From the NCBI GenBank assembly GCA_046349395.1, contig JAXMCK010000007.1:372001-436000 (forward strand): a stretch of 64,000 nucleotides of DNA, in the 5' to 3' direction. The DNA is from JAXMCK01 sp046349395 (GTDB taxonomy: Bacteria > Pseudomonadota > Alphaproteobacteria > Geminicoccales > Geminicoccaceae). This document shows, in pieces, positions 25,932 to 36,659 of this stretch. How positions within the stretch are numbered: the first letter of the stretch is position 1; each line of letters starts with the position of its first letter. A model generated the notes under the pieces. That model did no database searches. It saw nothing but the letters and a program-made list of their open reading frames with translations, and was not told the origin of the DNA. The position numbers and the translations under genes were made by a program.

Positions 25932-26915
25932 ATGAGCAAGCTCGTCTGTCTCGCCGCGACGGCCCTGGCGCTGATCGGCGCCGGCGCCGCCTCTGCCGCC
26001 GATCCCGTGAAGCTCGGCTACATCAACAAGATGGGCGACCATCCCTGGTTCGTCTCGGAGGTCGCCGGCGCCAAGGCGAAGGCGAAGGACCTGGGTGCCG
26101 AGATCATGGTCCAGGACGTCCAGTTCGATGCCAACCTGACCGTCACCACCTTCGACACCTATCTCGCCGACGGCGTGAAGGGCATCGCCATCGTGGTGCC
26201 CGACAAGGCGCTAGGGCCCGTGGTGGCAAAGAAGGCGAAGGATGCCGGCATCCCGCTCATCGCCGTCGACGACGACATCACCTACGAGGATGGCAGCCCC
26301 GTTCCCTATGTCGGCATCGATGCGCTCACCATCGGCAAGCAGGTGGGTGCCGAGGTCGCACGCCTCGCCAAGGAGGGCGGCTGGGACAAGGACTGGTCGA
26401 CCGTGCGCGTCGGCAGCGTGGAGGACCAGAAGGCCGACACCTGCATGCGCCGCAACCGCGGTGCCGAGGAGGCTTTCCTCGCGGCATTCCCGGACTTCCC
26501 GAAGGACAACATCGTCCGCATTCCCTACGACAACACGATGGTGAACGCGATCGACGTCGTCGGCACGTCGCTCACCGCGAACCCCGGCGTCGAGCACTGG
26601 GTCTTCTGGTCCTGCAACGACGACGGTGTCCTGGGCTCGGTGCGCGCCACCGAGAATGCCGGCATGTCGCCGGATGCCGTGATCGGGGTCGGCATCGACG
26701 GCTCGCGCTCCTGCGAGGCCTTCGGGGCCGGCAAGCCCACGGGCTTCCGCGGTACCATGTGGTTCGACTCGGCCACGCACGGCGCGACGGCCGTGAAGGC
26801 ACTCTACGAGAACATCAGCAGCGGCACGCCACTGCCGATGGTCACCTACATGCCGGCGATCCTGATCAATTCAGGCAACTTCGCCGACTACAAGGCGAAG
26901 CTCGGGTGCAAGTGA
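25932..26915 (+). CDS. Sugar ABC transporter substrate-binding protein (AraF-like)
   Basis: The 327-residue protein has a Sec signal (cleavage near GAASAA) and a periplasmic-binding-protein fold of the L-arabinose/ribose type: KLGYINKMGDHPWF at the mature start and the GIGVDGS-like hinge VGIDGSRSCEAF late in the chain. It should bind an aldose in the periplasm. ATG 25932 is preceded by AAAGGGAGG. ATPase and permease genes follow. Confidence 0.92.
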   Translation: MSKLVCLAATALALIGAGAASAADPVKLGYINKMGDHPWFVSEVAGAKAKAKDLGAEIMVQDVQFDANLTVTTFDTYLADGVKGIAIVVPDKALGPVVAKKAKDAGIPLIAVDDDITYEDGSPVPYVGIDALTIGKQVGAEVARLAKEGGWDKDWSTVRVGSVEDQKADTCMRRNRGAEEAFLAAFPDFPKDNIVRIPYDNTMVNAIDVVGTSLTANPGVEHWVFWSCNDDGVLGSVRATENAGMSPDAVIGVGIDGSRSCEAFGAGKPTGFRGTMWFDSATHGATAVKALYENISSGTPLPMVTYMPAILINSGNFADYKAKLGCK

Positions 26916-26922
26916 GGTCGTC

Positions 26923-28431
26923 TTGACCCTCGTCGCCGTCGAAGGCCTCTCCAAGCGGTTCGGGGTCGTCCAGGCGCTGAAATCGGTGAGCCTGGACTTT
27001 CCGGCCGCCACGGTGACCGCACTCGTCGGCGAGAACGGTGCCGGCAAGTCGACGCTGATGCGGATCCTCGAGGGCGAGCACACGCCCGATGCGGGCCGCA
27101 TCACCGTCGACGGCAGGCCGGCGCAGTTCGCCGCCGCCCGCGAGGCGCACGAGGCCGGCATCCGGGTGGTCCACCAGGAGCCGGAGATCATCCCGGAGCT
27201 TTCGGTCGCCGAGAACATCTTCATCGGCGACCTCAAGGCTCGCGGCGGTGTCTTCCTCGACCGGGCCGATCTTGCGGCACGCACGCGCGCCATGCTGGCC
27301 CGCTTCGGCATCGAGCGGGCGATCGATCCCTCGATCTCCTGCCGTGCCCTGGGCCCCGCCCAGCGCCAGCTGATCGAGATCATGCGCGCCCTGCGGCCGG
27401 GTGTGCGCCTCCTCTGCCTCGACGAGCCGACCTCCTCCCTGACGGACGAGGAATCGCAGCGTCTCTTCGCCCTCGTCCGCCAGCTTCGAGGCGACGGCGT
27501 CGGCATCGTCTACATCAGCCACCGCCTGCGCGAGGTCATGGACCTCGCCGACCGGGTCGCCGTGCTGCGCGACGGCGAGCTTGTGGCGGTTCGCGATGCT
27601 TCCGGCATCGACGAGCCGACGATGATGCGCCTGATGGTGGGCCGCGACCTCGGCGAACTGTTCGACCACACGTCTCACGCCCGGCCCGAGGTCGCCCTCG
27701 AGCTTCGCGGCGTGACCACCGCCAAGGTCCAGGACTGCTCGCTCACCCTGCACGCCGGCGAGGTCCTGGGCGTCGGCGGTCTCGTCGGGGCAGGCAGGAC
27801 CGAGTTGGCACGGGCCATCTTCGGCGTCGACCCGCAGCTGGCCGGCGAGACGCTGGTGAGCGGCCGGAAGCTGAATGCCAGGAGCCCGGCCGACGCGATC
27901 CTGGCGGGCCTCGGGCTCGTGCCAGAGGACCGCAAGCAGGAGGCGCTGCTGCTGCTTCGGAGCGTCCGGGACAACGTTTCACTCTGCGTGCCGGAGAAGG
28001 TCTCGAAACTCGGCTTCTTCGACCGCGGCGCCGAGACGGGGCTCGTCGGCGCCCTCACCCGCCGCCTCGGCGTGAAGACGCCCACCATCGAGCAGGAGGT
28101 CAGGAAACTGTCCGGCGGCAACCAGCAGAAGGTCGTCTTCGCCCGCTGGCTCGCCCGCGAGCCGCGGATCCTGATCCTCGACGAGCCGACGCGCGGCATC
28201 GATGTCGGCGCCAAGCTGGAGATCTACCGCCTCATCGAGGACTTGGCCGCGGCCGGGATCGCCGTCCTGCTGATCTCTTCCGAGCTGCCGGAACTGCTGG
28301 GCCTCACCGACCGCGTCGCGGTCATGCGCGGCGGCCGGATCGTCGGCATCCTGCCGACGGTCGAAGCGACGGAAGAATCGATCCTGACACTCGCCATGGG
28401 CCATGGACCCGAGCTGGAGCAGGCCGCTTGA
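26923..28431 (+). CDS. Sugar ABC transporter ATP-binding protein with two NBDs (AraG/MglA-like)
   Basis: The 502-residue protein has two nucleotide-binding domains. The first has Walker A GENGAGKST near residue 37, and a Walker B LLCLDEPTSSLTD. The second has the degenerate P-loop GLVGAGRTE that is normal in this family, with signature LSGGNQQKVVFARW and Walker B ILILDEPTRGID. It starts with TTG 26923, 7 nt after the binding-protein stop, and overlaps the permease start as TTGA. Confidence 0.93.
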   Translation: MTLVAVEGLSKRFGVVQALKSVSLDFPAATVTALVGENGAGKSTLMRILEGEHTPDAGRITVDGRPAQFAAAREAHEAGIRVVHQEPEIIPELSVAENIFIGDLKARGGVFLDRADLAARTRAMLARFGIERAIDPSISCRALGPAQRQLIEIMRALRPGVRLLCLDEPTSSLTDEESQRLFALVRQLRGDGVGIVYISHRLREVMDLADRVAVLRDGELVAVRDASGIDEPTMMRLMVGRDLGELFDHTSHARPEVALELRGVTTAKVQDCSLTLHAGEVLGVGGLVGAGRTELARAIFGVDPQLAGETLVSGRKLNARSPADAILAGLGLVPEDRKQEALLLLRSVRDNVSLCVPEKVSKLGFFDRGAETGLVGALTRRLGVKTPTIEQEVRKLSGGNQQKVVFARWLAREPRILILDEPTRGIDVGAKLEIYRLIEDLAAAGIAVLLISSELPELLGLTDRVAVMRGGRIVGILPTVEATEESILTLAMGHGPELEQAA

Positions 28432-29423
28432 TCGCCGTGCAGCCCGCACCGGCCGAGCAGGGCATCTTGCAGCGCATGCTGGCGGCCGTGGGCACGCAGA
28501 ATCTCAGCCTCCTGCTGGCACTGCTGATCCTCGTCGCGATCTTCGGCTCGCTGCGGCCGGACGTGTTCTTCCTGCCCCGCAACCTCGTCAATATCGGCCT
28601 CGCCATCACGATCCTCGGCATCCTCGCCATGGCGCAGACCATGGTGATCGTCTCGGGCGGGCTCGACATCTCGGTCGGCTCGATCGTGGGACTCGCGACG
28701 ATGGTCGTCGCTATCACGATGCAGGCGACGGGCAGTGCGGGGCTCGGCATCACGGCTGCCCTGACCGCCGCCGCCCTCGCCGGTCTCGTCAACGGCCTCG
28801 TCATCACCTACGGCCACGTGAACGCCGTCATCACGACGCTGGGCACAATGGCCGCCTTCCGCGGCCTCGCCTTCCTGATCTCGGGCGGCAACTCCGTCAG
28901 CATCGTCAACGAGACGTTCCGCGTGCTCGGCAACGGCACCCTGCTCGGCATGCCGGTACCGATTCTCTTGCTCCTGGCGGTTCTGGTCGTCTTCGCTGTG
29001 CTGCTGAACACGACCGTGGTCGGCCGCAACATCTACGCCATCGGCGGCAACCCGACCGTGGCGCGCCTCGCCGGCATCCCGATCCGCCGCTACCAGATCG
29101 CGATTTACGTCATCTCGGGTCTGGCTGCAGGCCTCGCCGGTCTCCTGCTGGCGTCTCGGACCATGTCGGGCCAGCCCGCCTCGGGCAGCCAGGGCCTGGA
29201 GCTCGAAGCGATCACGGCCGCCATCCTCGGCGGCTGCGCCCTCCAGGGCGGCAAGGGTACGGTCGTCGGGGCCTTGCTCGGCGTGCTGATCATCGGCGTC
29301 TTGAACAACGGGATGATCCTGACGAGTGTGCCTACCTTCTATCAGCTCATCGCCAAGGGGGCGCTCCTGATCCTCGCGGTCTACATCCAGGAGCGGCAGT
29401 TGCGCCGGGCCGGCGAAGCGTGA
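28428..29423 (+). CDS. Sugar ABC transporter permease (AraH/RbsC-like)
   Basis: The 331-residue BPD_transp_2-type permease has eight to ten hydrophobic helices and the family signatures SGGLDISVGSI and NGLVITYGHVNAVITTLGT, plus the late AILGGCALQGGKGT. It forms a homodimeric channel with the double-NBD ATPase. It starts with TTG overlapping the ATPase stop. Its own stop overlaps the GntR gene start as GTGA. Confidence 0.93.
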   Translation: MIAVQPAPAEQGILQRMLAAVGTQNLSLLLALLILVAIFGSLRPDVFFLPRNLVNIGLAITILGILAMAQTMVIVSGGLDISVGSIVGLATMVVAITMQATGSAGLGITAALTAAALAGLVNGLVITYGHVNAVITTLGTMAAFRGLAFLISGGNSVSIVNETFRVLGNGTLLGMPVPILLLLAVLVVFAVLLNTTVVGRNIYAIGGNPTVARLAGIPIRRYQIAIYVISGLAAGLAGLLLASRTMSGQPASGSQGLELEAITAAILGGCALQGGKGTVVGALLGVLIIGVLNNGMILTSVPTFYQLIAKGALLILAVYIQERQLRRAGEA

Positions 29424-30136
29424 GATCGCGTCGCGGGATCCACGGCGAGGTCGTCGACCGGCTCGGTCGTGACATCATGGGCGGCACGTGGGTGGCGGGT
29501 GCCCGCCTGCCCAACGAGGCCGAGCTGTGCACCCGCTTCGGCGTCAGCCGCACCGCACTCCGCGAAGGCCTCCGCGTGCTGGCGGCCAAGGGCCTGATCT
29601 CCGCCCGGCCCCGCATCGGCATGACCGTGCGCGCCAAGGCCGACTGGAATCTGCTCGATCTCGACCTGCTGACCTGGCAGCGGGAGGTCGGTCACCCCGA
29701 CGCCGACCTCGTCCGCTCGCTGACCGAGGCGCGCGGCGTCATCGAGCCGGCGGCCGCCTTCCTCGCCGCCACCCGCGCCACCCCTGAGGACATCGAGCGG
29801 ATCGACGCCGCCTGGCACGGCATGGCGAGTGCCGCGCAGGACGACATCGACGCCTGCTGCCGTGCCGACGTGGCCTTTCACGCCGAAGTCCTGCGCGCCA
29901 GCCACAATGTCGTCTTCGCCCAACTCATGGCGACACTGGCCGCAGCGTTGGAGATGACCTTCCGCATCTCGACCGGTGCGACGCAGACCTTCGCCTACAC
30001 GCTGGACGTGCACAAAGGCGTGCTGGACGCGATCCGGCGGCGCGATCCCGCCGGTGCCGAAGCCTGCATGCGCGAGCTTCTGGCGGTGGCGCGCCGCGAC
30101 CTCTCCAGCGCCTACGAAGGTCTCGCCGACACCTGA
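29420..30136 (+). CDS. FadR-type GntR transcriptional regulator
   Basis: This 238-residue regulator has an N-terminal winged helix-turn-helix (LPNEAELCTRFGVSRTALRE, about 30-49) and a C-terminal FCD domain with the Asp/His residues of a metal or ligand site (DVAFHAEVLRASHN and HKGVLDAI). GTG 29420 overlaps the permease stop. It is probably the local repressor of the dehydratase-SDR-AraFGH operon, with a sugar acid as inducer, and the predicted operator lies at 23915-23932. Ligand and mode of action are inferred. Confidence 0.92.
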   Translation: MRSRRGIHGEVVDRLGRDIMGGTWVAGARLPNEAELCTRFGVSRTALREGLRVLAAKGLISARPRIGMTVRAKADWNLLDLDLLTWQREVGHPDADLVRSLTEARGVIEPAAAFLAATRATPEDIERIDAAWHGMASAAQDDIDACCRADVAFHAEVLRASHNVVFAQLMATLAAALEMTFRISTGATQTFAYTLDVHKGVLDAIRRRDPAGAEACMRELLAVARRDLSSAYEGLADT

Positions 30137-30139
30137 CCG

Positions 30140-31888
30140 CTAGGCCGGCTGCGGCGCCAGATCCTCGACCAGAACACGCTTCTTCTCCGGGTCGAGCCGT
30201 AGCCGCTGCTCATGGTACTTCACCACGCTCGGCTTGTGCGCGATGCTCACCATGGTGACGTGCGGCAGCCGCTCCCGAAGCAGGCTGTAGAGGACCGCCT
30301 CGGTCTTTTCGTCCAGCGCCGAGGTCGCTTCGTCGAGGAACAGCCAGTCCGGCTTCACGAGCAACGCGCGCGCCACCGACAGGCGCTGCTGCTCGCCCGG
30401 CGACAGCGCCATCGCCCAGTTGCCGCTCTCGTCCAGGCGATCAACGAGACCGCCGAGCTCACAGGCCGCCAGCGCTTGGGCCATCTCGGCCGGCGCGTGC
30501 GCCTCCGGCTTGTCGGGATAGGCCAACGCCTCGCGAAGGGTCCCAAGCGGGATGTACGGCTTCTGCGGCAGGAACAGGACCTTGGCCCCAGTCGGTACGC
30601 GCACCTCGCCCGACCCGAACGGCCACAAGCCCGCCAGCACGCGGAACAGTGTGGTCTTGCCGCTGCCGGACGGCCCCTGGATGACCACCCGGTCGCCGGG
30701 CTCGAGTTTGAGATCGACGTCCTGCAGCAGCACCCGTCCATCCGGCAGGGCGACCTTGATGTCCTCGAGTGCGAGGGCGCCGTCGGTCGATGCGGCCGTC
30801 GCGAAGGCCCGGTGCTGACGAGCCGTCTTCGCCCGCTCCATCGACTCGCTGAACGTCGTCAGACGGTCCACCACCGCCTTCCAGTCGGCCAGAGTCGCGA
30901 AGCTGTCGACGAACCAGGACAGCGAGCCCTGCACCTGCCCGAAGGCGTTGGACACCTGCATGATGGTGCCGAACTGGATCGCACCCGAGAAGTAGCGCGG
31001 CGCGGCGACGATGATCGGGAAGATGCTGGCGGCGTAGCCGTAGAAGCTCTGCAAGCCGATCAGCCGCTTCGTATAGGTCATGAACTCGCGCCAGACCCGG
31101 TAGATGTTGTCGAACGACCCACCCAGCCGGCGCTGCTCGTCCTGCTCGCCCTCGTAGAGCGCGATGCTCTCGGAATTCTCGCGGATGCGGGTCATCCGGT
31201 AGCGGAAATCGGCGTTGTACCGCTCGAGATCGAAATTCAGGCGCGCCAGCGGTTTGCCGACCTTGTAGGTGATCACCGAGCCCACGAGCGCATAGAGCAG
31301 GGCCACCCAGAACATGTAACCAGGGATGTTGATGCCGAAGAGCGTGAACGAGCCGGACAGACCCCAGAGAATGACGGTGAACGTCGCGAGCGTGATCAAC
31401 TCGCCGATCAGCCCCAGCACGATGGTCAGGGTCTGCTGAGTGAAGGAGTTGATGTCCTGCTCGATGCGCTGTTCGGGATTGTCCGTTCCGTGGTTGGTCA
31501 ACTCCATATGGTAATAGGTGCGCTCGGTCAGCCAGAAGCGCGTGTAGACTTCGGTCAGCCAGCGTCGCCAGCGGATCGTCAGCAGCTGCCGGAACCAGGT
31601 CCGGTACATGGCACTGACGATGAAGATCGCCACCAAAATCACGAAGTAGCGCAGCTCGCTCCAGAACACGTCGACCTGCTTTTCCTGCAGGGCATTGTAG
31701 AAGCGCGCACTCCAGTCGTTGTAGAGCTTCAGCAGGTAGACCTGGAAGAATGTGAAGCCCAGGATGATCGCGAGCAGCCCCCGGGCACTCCAGCGCTCCT
31801 CGGACCACCAGTAGGGCGCGGCGAGCTTCCACACCTTGCCGAGGAACGACCGCGTCTCGGCGACGCGGGTGAGGACGGGCTGCTGCAT
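30140..31888 (-). CDS. SbmA/BacA-like ABC transporter, fused permease and ATPase (YddA type)
   Basis: The 582-residue half-transporter has an N-terminal membrane domain of the ABC_membrane_2/SbmA_BacA type (about six helices, with the family segment NPEQRIEQDINSFTQQ near 135). A C-terminal ATPase follows with Walker A GPSGSGKTT, signature LSPGEQQRLSVARALL and Walker B WLFLDEATSALD. Relatives move peptides, very-long-chain fatty acyl or cobalamin-type molecules. It works as a homodimer in the inner membrane. The gene converges with gntR, 3 nt apart. A cobalamin link to the B12 dehydratase nearby is possible but unsupported. Confidence 0.9.
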   Translation of the reverse strand: MQQPVLTRVAETRSFLGKVWKLAAPYWWSEERWSARGLLAIILGFTFFQVYLLKLYNDWSARFYNALQEKQVDVFWSELRYFVILVAIFIVSAMYRTWFRQLLTIRWRRWLTEVYTRFWLTERTYYHMELTNHGTDNPEQRIEQDINSFTQQTLTIVLGLIGELITLATFTVILWGLSGSFTLFGINIPGYMFWVALLYALVGSVITYKVGKPLARLNFDLERYNADFRYRMTRIRENSESIALYEGEQDEQRRLGGSFDNIYRVWREFMTYTKRLIGLQSFYGYAASIFPIIVAAPRYFSGAIQFGTIMQVSNAFGQVQGSLSWFVDSFATLADWKAVVDRLTTFSESMERAKTARQHRAFATAASTDGALALEDIKVALPDGRVLLQDVDLKLEPGDRVVIQGPSGSGKTTLFRVLAGLWPFGSGEVRVPTGAKVLFLPQKPYIPLGTLREALAYPDKPEAHAPAEMAQALAACELGGLVDRLDESGNWAMALSPGEQQRLSVARALLVKPDWLFLDEATSALDEKTEAVLYSLLRERLPHVTMVSIAHKPSVVKYHEQRLRLDPEKKRVLVEDLAPQPA

Positions 31889-31986
31889 AGGGCGACTCGG
31901 ACTTTATGGACAGGCGCGGCGGTTAGCCCGCGTCCATCCCGGGCGCAAGTCGCGTCGACGGCGATGACGGCGAATTAAGTTCCGGG

Positions 31987-32613
31987 CTAGGCCCGGGGCT
32001 CGAACACCGCGACGACCGCCCCGATCAGAAGCGCCGATGAGCAGGCACCGGGATCGAGGTGGTTCACGCTCGCCGGACCCAGATCCGCCGCCAGACCCTT
32101 CTTGGCCTCGATCCGGCTCGTGTGGTGCAGACCATGGCCCGCCGCCGCGATCAGCCGGCCGCCCAACTCGTCGGTCCGGCCGTGCGCCACGGCGGTGCGC
32201 AGCGCGTCGGCGACCGGGACGAGGACGTCCAGCATCGTCTTGTCGCCCTTGCGCGCACCGCCGGCATCCTGCACGGCCTCGACACCGGCATCGAGCATGC
32301 GCACCAGCGCCGGCAGATCGACGGCACCCTCGGGCGCCGTCTCGGCCATGCCCTGCAGCAGGGCCGCGTAATAGGTGCCGCCGGCACCGCTGCCCTCGCT
32401 ACGGACCAATGCAGCCAGGGCCTTCAGCATCTCGCCCGGCTGGCCGCCGACCAGCTGCTTCTTCTTCGCCGCGATCGCCGCACCGACCCGCTTCAGGTTG
32501 GTGCCATGATCACCGTCACCGATCGCCTCGTCGAGGGCATCGAACTGGGCCGCATGTTCGTCGAGGGTCCGGCAGACGGCGTCCAGTACTCGCTCCTGCA
32601 GGTCGGCCTTCAT
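31987..32613 (-). CDS. Orphan DhaL-like domain (dihydroxyacetone kinase L subunit)
   Basis: The 208-residue protein is the ATP/ADP-binding DhaL domain. The Mg-binding aspartates are at 28, 33 and 35 (LDEAIGDGDHGTN), and the nucleotide-binding signatures GSGAGGTYY and AKKGLAADLG...HLDPGA are present. In dihydroxyacetone kinases DhaL works with a substrate-binding DhaK and, in PTS systems, DhaM; neither is in the window. ATG 32613 has GGGAGG upstream. It lies 56 nt after the dipeptide importer operon on the same strand. Related stand-alone DhaL or DhaK-DhaL kinases can act on other trioses or tetroses. Confidence 0.88.
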   Translation of the reverse strand: MKADLQERVLDAVCRTLDEHAAQFDALDEAIGDGDHGTNLKRVGAAIAAKKKQLVGGQPGEMLKALAALVRSEGSGAGGTYYAALLQGMAETAPEGAVDLPALVRMLDAGVEAVQDAGGARKGDKTMLDVLVPVADALRTAVAHGRTDELGGRLIAAAGHGLHHTSRIEAKKGLAADLGPASVNHLDPGACSSALLIGAVVAVFEPRA

Positions 32614-32669
32614 GACACCTCCCTCAACCACGTCGCGCTCAGGCAGCTAAGGTCCTACGCCCATTACGG

Positions 32670-34778
<2,109 letters not shown>

Positions 34779-34782
34779 GTCA

Positions 34783-35658
34783 TCAGTCCCGCAAGGAGAT
34801 CTCGCGTAGGCCGTCCGCCAGCAGGTTGAATCCCAGCACCAGGGACGACACGGCGAGTGCGGGGATGATGATGGCATGCGCGGCGAAGATTCCCACCGGC
34901 ACGCCCTCGGCGATCATCTGCCCCCAGTCCGGGTCGGGTGGCGGCAGGCCGAGGCCCAGGAAGCCCAGCGTGGCGATGGTGATCGTCGTGTAGCCGAGCC
35001 GCAGGCAGGCATCGACGATGAGCGGCCCGCGCGCGTTCGGCAGCAGCTCCAGCAGCATGATGTACCAGGGCGATTCGCCCCGCGTCTGGGCGGCGAAGAT
35101 GTAGTCGCGCGTCTTCAGGTCGAGCACGAGCCCGCGGACGATGCGCATGATCCCGGGTGCCGAGGCGAAGGTCACCGCCAGCACGATGTTGAGGCCCGAG
35201 GAGCCGAGGCGGCTGATGATGATGATGTAGAGCACCATCACCGGGAAGGAGAGCAGCACGTTGGCGACGAAGGAGATGATCTCGTCCCACCAGCCGCCGA
35301 GATAGCCGGCCGCGACACCCATCAGCATGCCGACGACATAGGCGACCGCCGTGGCGAGCGTCGCCCAGATCAGCACCCGCTGCGAGCCCCAGATCAGGCG
35401 GGCCAGGATGTCCCGGCCCTTGTGATCGGTGCCGAGCCAGAAGGTCTCGCCGTGCGGTCCGGTCGCCATCAGGCCCTTGAAGGGTGCGATCGCCTGGTTC
35501 GGGTCGAGCAGCGGCAGCACCGGGGCCAGGAGCGCCATCACGACCCAGAACAGCACCAGGAACAGGCCCAGCATGCCGACCTTGCTCTCGCGCAGCAGGC
35601 CGATCGCACCAAGGATGCGGGAGAAGGCGGAGGGGTGAGCCGCGGTCGTGGTGGCCAT
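34783..35658 (-). CDS. Dipeptide-type ABC transporter permease (DppC-like)
   Basis: The 291-residue permease has an N-terminal helix around 28-50, the OppC-type LGTDHKGRDILARLIWG segment, and the EAA-type loop in the C-terminal half (AAQTRGESPWYIML). It pairs with the DppB-like permease, whose stop is 3 nt upstream of its ATG at 35658. Part of the dipeptide/oligopeptide or nickel-type importer operon. Confidence 0.92.
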   Translation of the reverse strand: MATTTAAHPSAFSRILGAIGLLRESKVGMLGLFLVLFWVVMALLAPVLPLLDPNQAIAPFKGLMATGPHGETFWLGTDHKGRDILARLIWGSQRVLIWATLATAVAYVVGMLMGVAAGYLGGWWDEIISFVANVLLSFPVMVLYIIIISRLGSSGLNIVLAVTFASAPGIMRIVRGLVLDLKTRDYIFAAQTRGESPWYIMLLELLPNARGPLIVDACLRLGYTTITIATLGFLGLGLPPPDPDWGQMIAEGVPVGIFAAHAIIIPALAVSSLVLGFNLLADGLREISLRD

Positions 35659-35661
35659 GGC

Positions 35662-36594
35662 TCAGCTGAACCTGATGCGCGGGTTGAGCAGGGTGTAGCC
35701 CAGATCGGAGACGAACTGCGAGAACACGGCGACGAACACCGCCACCAGCGTGCAGGCCTCGATCAGGTAGATGTCGCCGAAGGTTGCGGCGTCGTAGAGC
35801 AGCTTGCCGAAGCCTTTGTAGGCGAAGAACACCTCGACCACGATGACGCCGGACAGCAGCCAGTTGAGCTGCAGGATGATGATCGTGAAAGGGGCGATCA
35901 GCGCGTTGCGCAGCGCGTGGTTGATGATCACCCGCTTGTAGGGCAGCCCCTTCAGGATCGCCGTGCGGATGTAGTGGCTGGTCATCACCTCGGCCATCGA
36001 GGCGCGGGTCATGCGTGCGACGTAGCCGAAGTCGTAGAGCACCAGCACGGCAACCGGCAGGATCAGCTCGATCCAGTTGAAGCCGCCGGTCATCGCCGCC
36101 GTACCCGGCAGCCAGCCCAGCTTGAAGACGAAGAGGGCCACGAGGAACGTCGCCGAGGCGAACTCCGGCACCGAGGTCGTCAGGATCGACACGAAGGAGA
36201 TGGACCGGTCGAGCCCGGACCCCTCCCTCATGCCGGAGAGCACCCCTAGCGTCAGCGACAGGGGGATCATGATCGCGAACACGCACAAGGCGAGGATGCC
36301 GGTGTTCCCCAGACGATCCCAGAGCAGCGGCCCGACCGGCGTCTTGAACCGGATCGAGTCGCCGAAGTCCCCGGTGACGGCCTTGCCGACCCACTCGCCG
36401 TAACGGACGAGAAAGGGCCGGTTGTAGCCGTTCTGCTCGAGCCAGATCTCGCGCTGCTGCTGGCTCGAATAGGGCCCCAGCACCTTGCCGGCGACACCCA
36501 GCTTGTCGGTCTCGAAGACGAGGAAGAGCACGAACGAGACCACCGCCATGATGAGCACCATGGAGGCGAGCCGGCGGAGGAAGAGATTCAGCAT
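35662..36594 (-). CDS. Dipeptide-type ABC transporter permease (DppB-like)
   Basis: The 310-residue permease starts with the family's LFLRRLASMVLIMAVVSF helix, contains the periplasmic region DFGDSIRFKTPV, and the cytoplasmic EAA loop (TAILKGLPYKRVI). It is separated from the upstream binding-protein gene by a 65-nt gap holding a strong hairpin and is followed by the DppC-like gene after 3 nt. Confidence 0.92.
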   Translation of the reverse strand: MLNLFLRRLASMVLIMAVVSFVLFLVFETDKLGVAGKVLGPYSSQQQREIWLEQNGYNRPFLVRYGEWVGKAVTGDFGDSIRFKTPVGPLLWDRLGNTGILALCVFAIMIPLSLTLGVLSGMREGSGLDRSISFVSILTTSVPEFASATFLVALFVFKLGWLPGTAAMTGGFNWIELILPVAVLVLYDFGYVARMTRASMAEVMTSHYIRTAILKGLPYKRVIINHALRNALIAPFTIIILQLNWLLSGVIVVEVFFAYKGFGKLLYDAATFGDIYLIEACTLVAVFVAVFSQFVSDLGYTLLNPRIRFS

Positions 36595-36612
36595 CCTCGC
36601 ATCCCGTCAGGG

Positions 36613-36638
36613 CCGGCGCCGCACGATGTCGGCGCCGG
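36613..36638 (-). terminator. 9-bp stem-loop between binding-protein and permease genes
   Basis: Perfect arms CCGGCGCCG and CGGCGCCGG enclose an 8-nt loop, between the stop of the binding-protein gene (36660) and the permease start (36594). There is no U-tract. Such hairpins often stabilise the upstream mRNA or partly attenuate transcription, so that the binding protein is made in excess over the membrane subunits. That role is inferred. Confidence 0.5.
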
Positions 36639-36659
36639 TCGTGTGGCTGGACGGAATGC

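Noticed and set aside
28403..29419. Plus-strand frame extending the GntR gene upstream
   Set aside because: It overlaps the sugar permease completely and shows no protein-like pattern before the winged-helix region.
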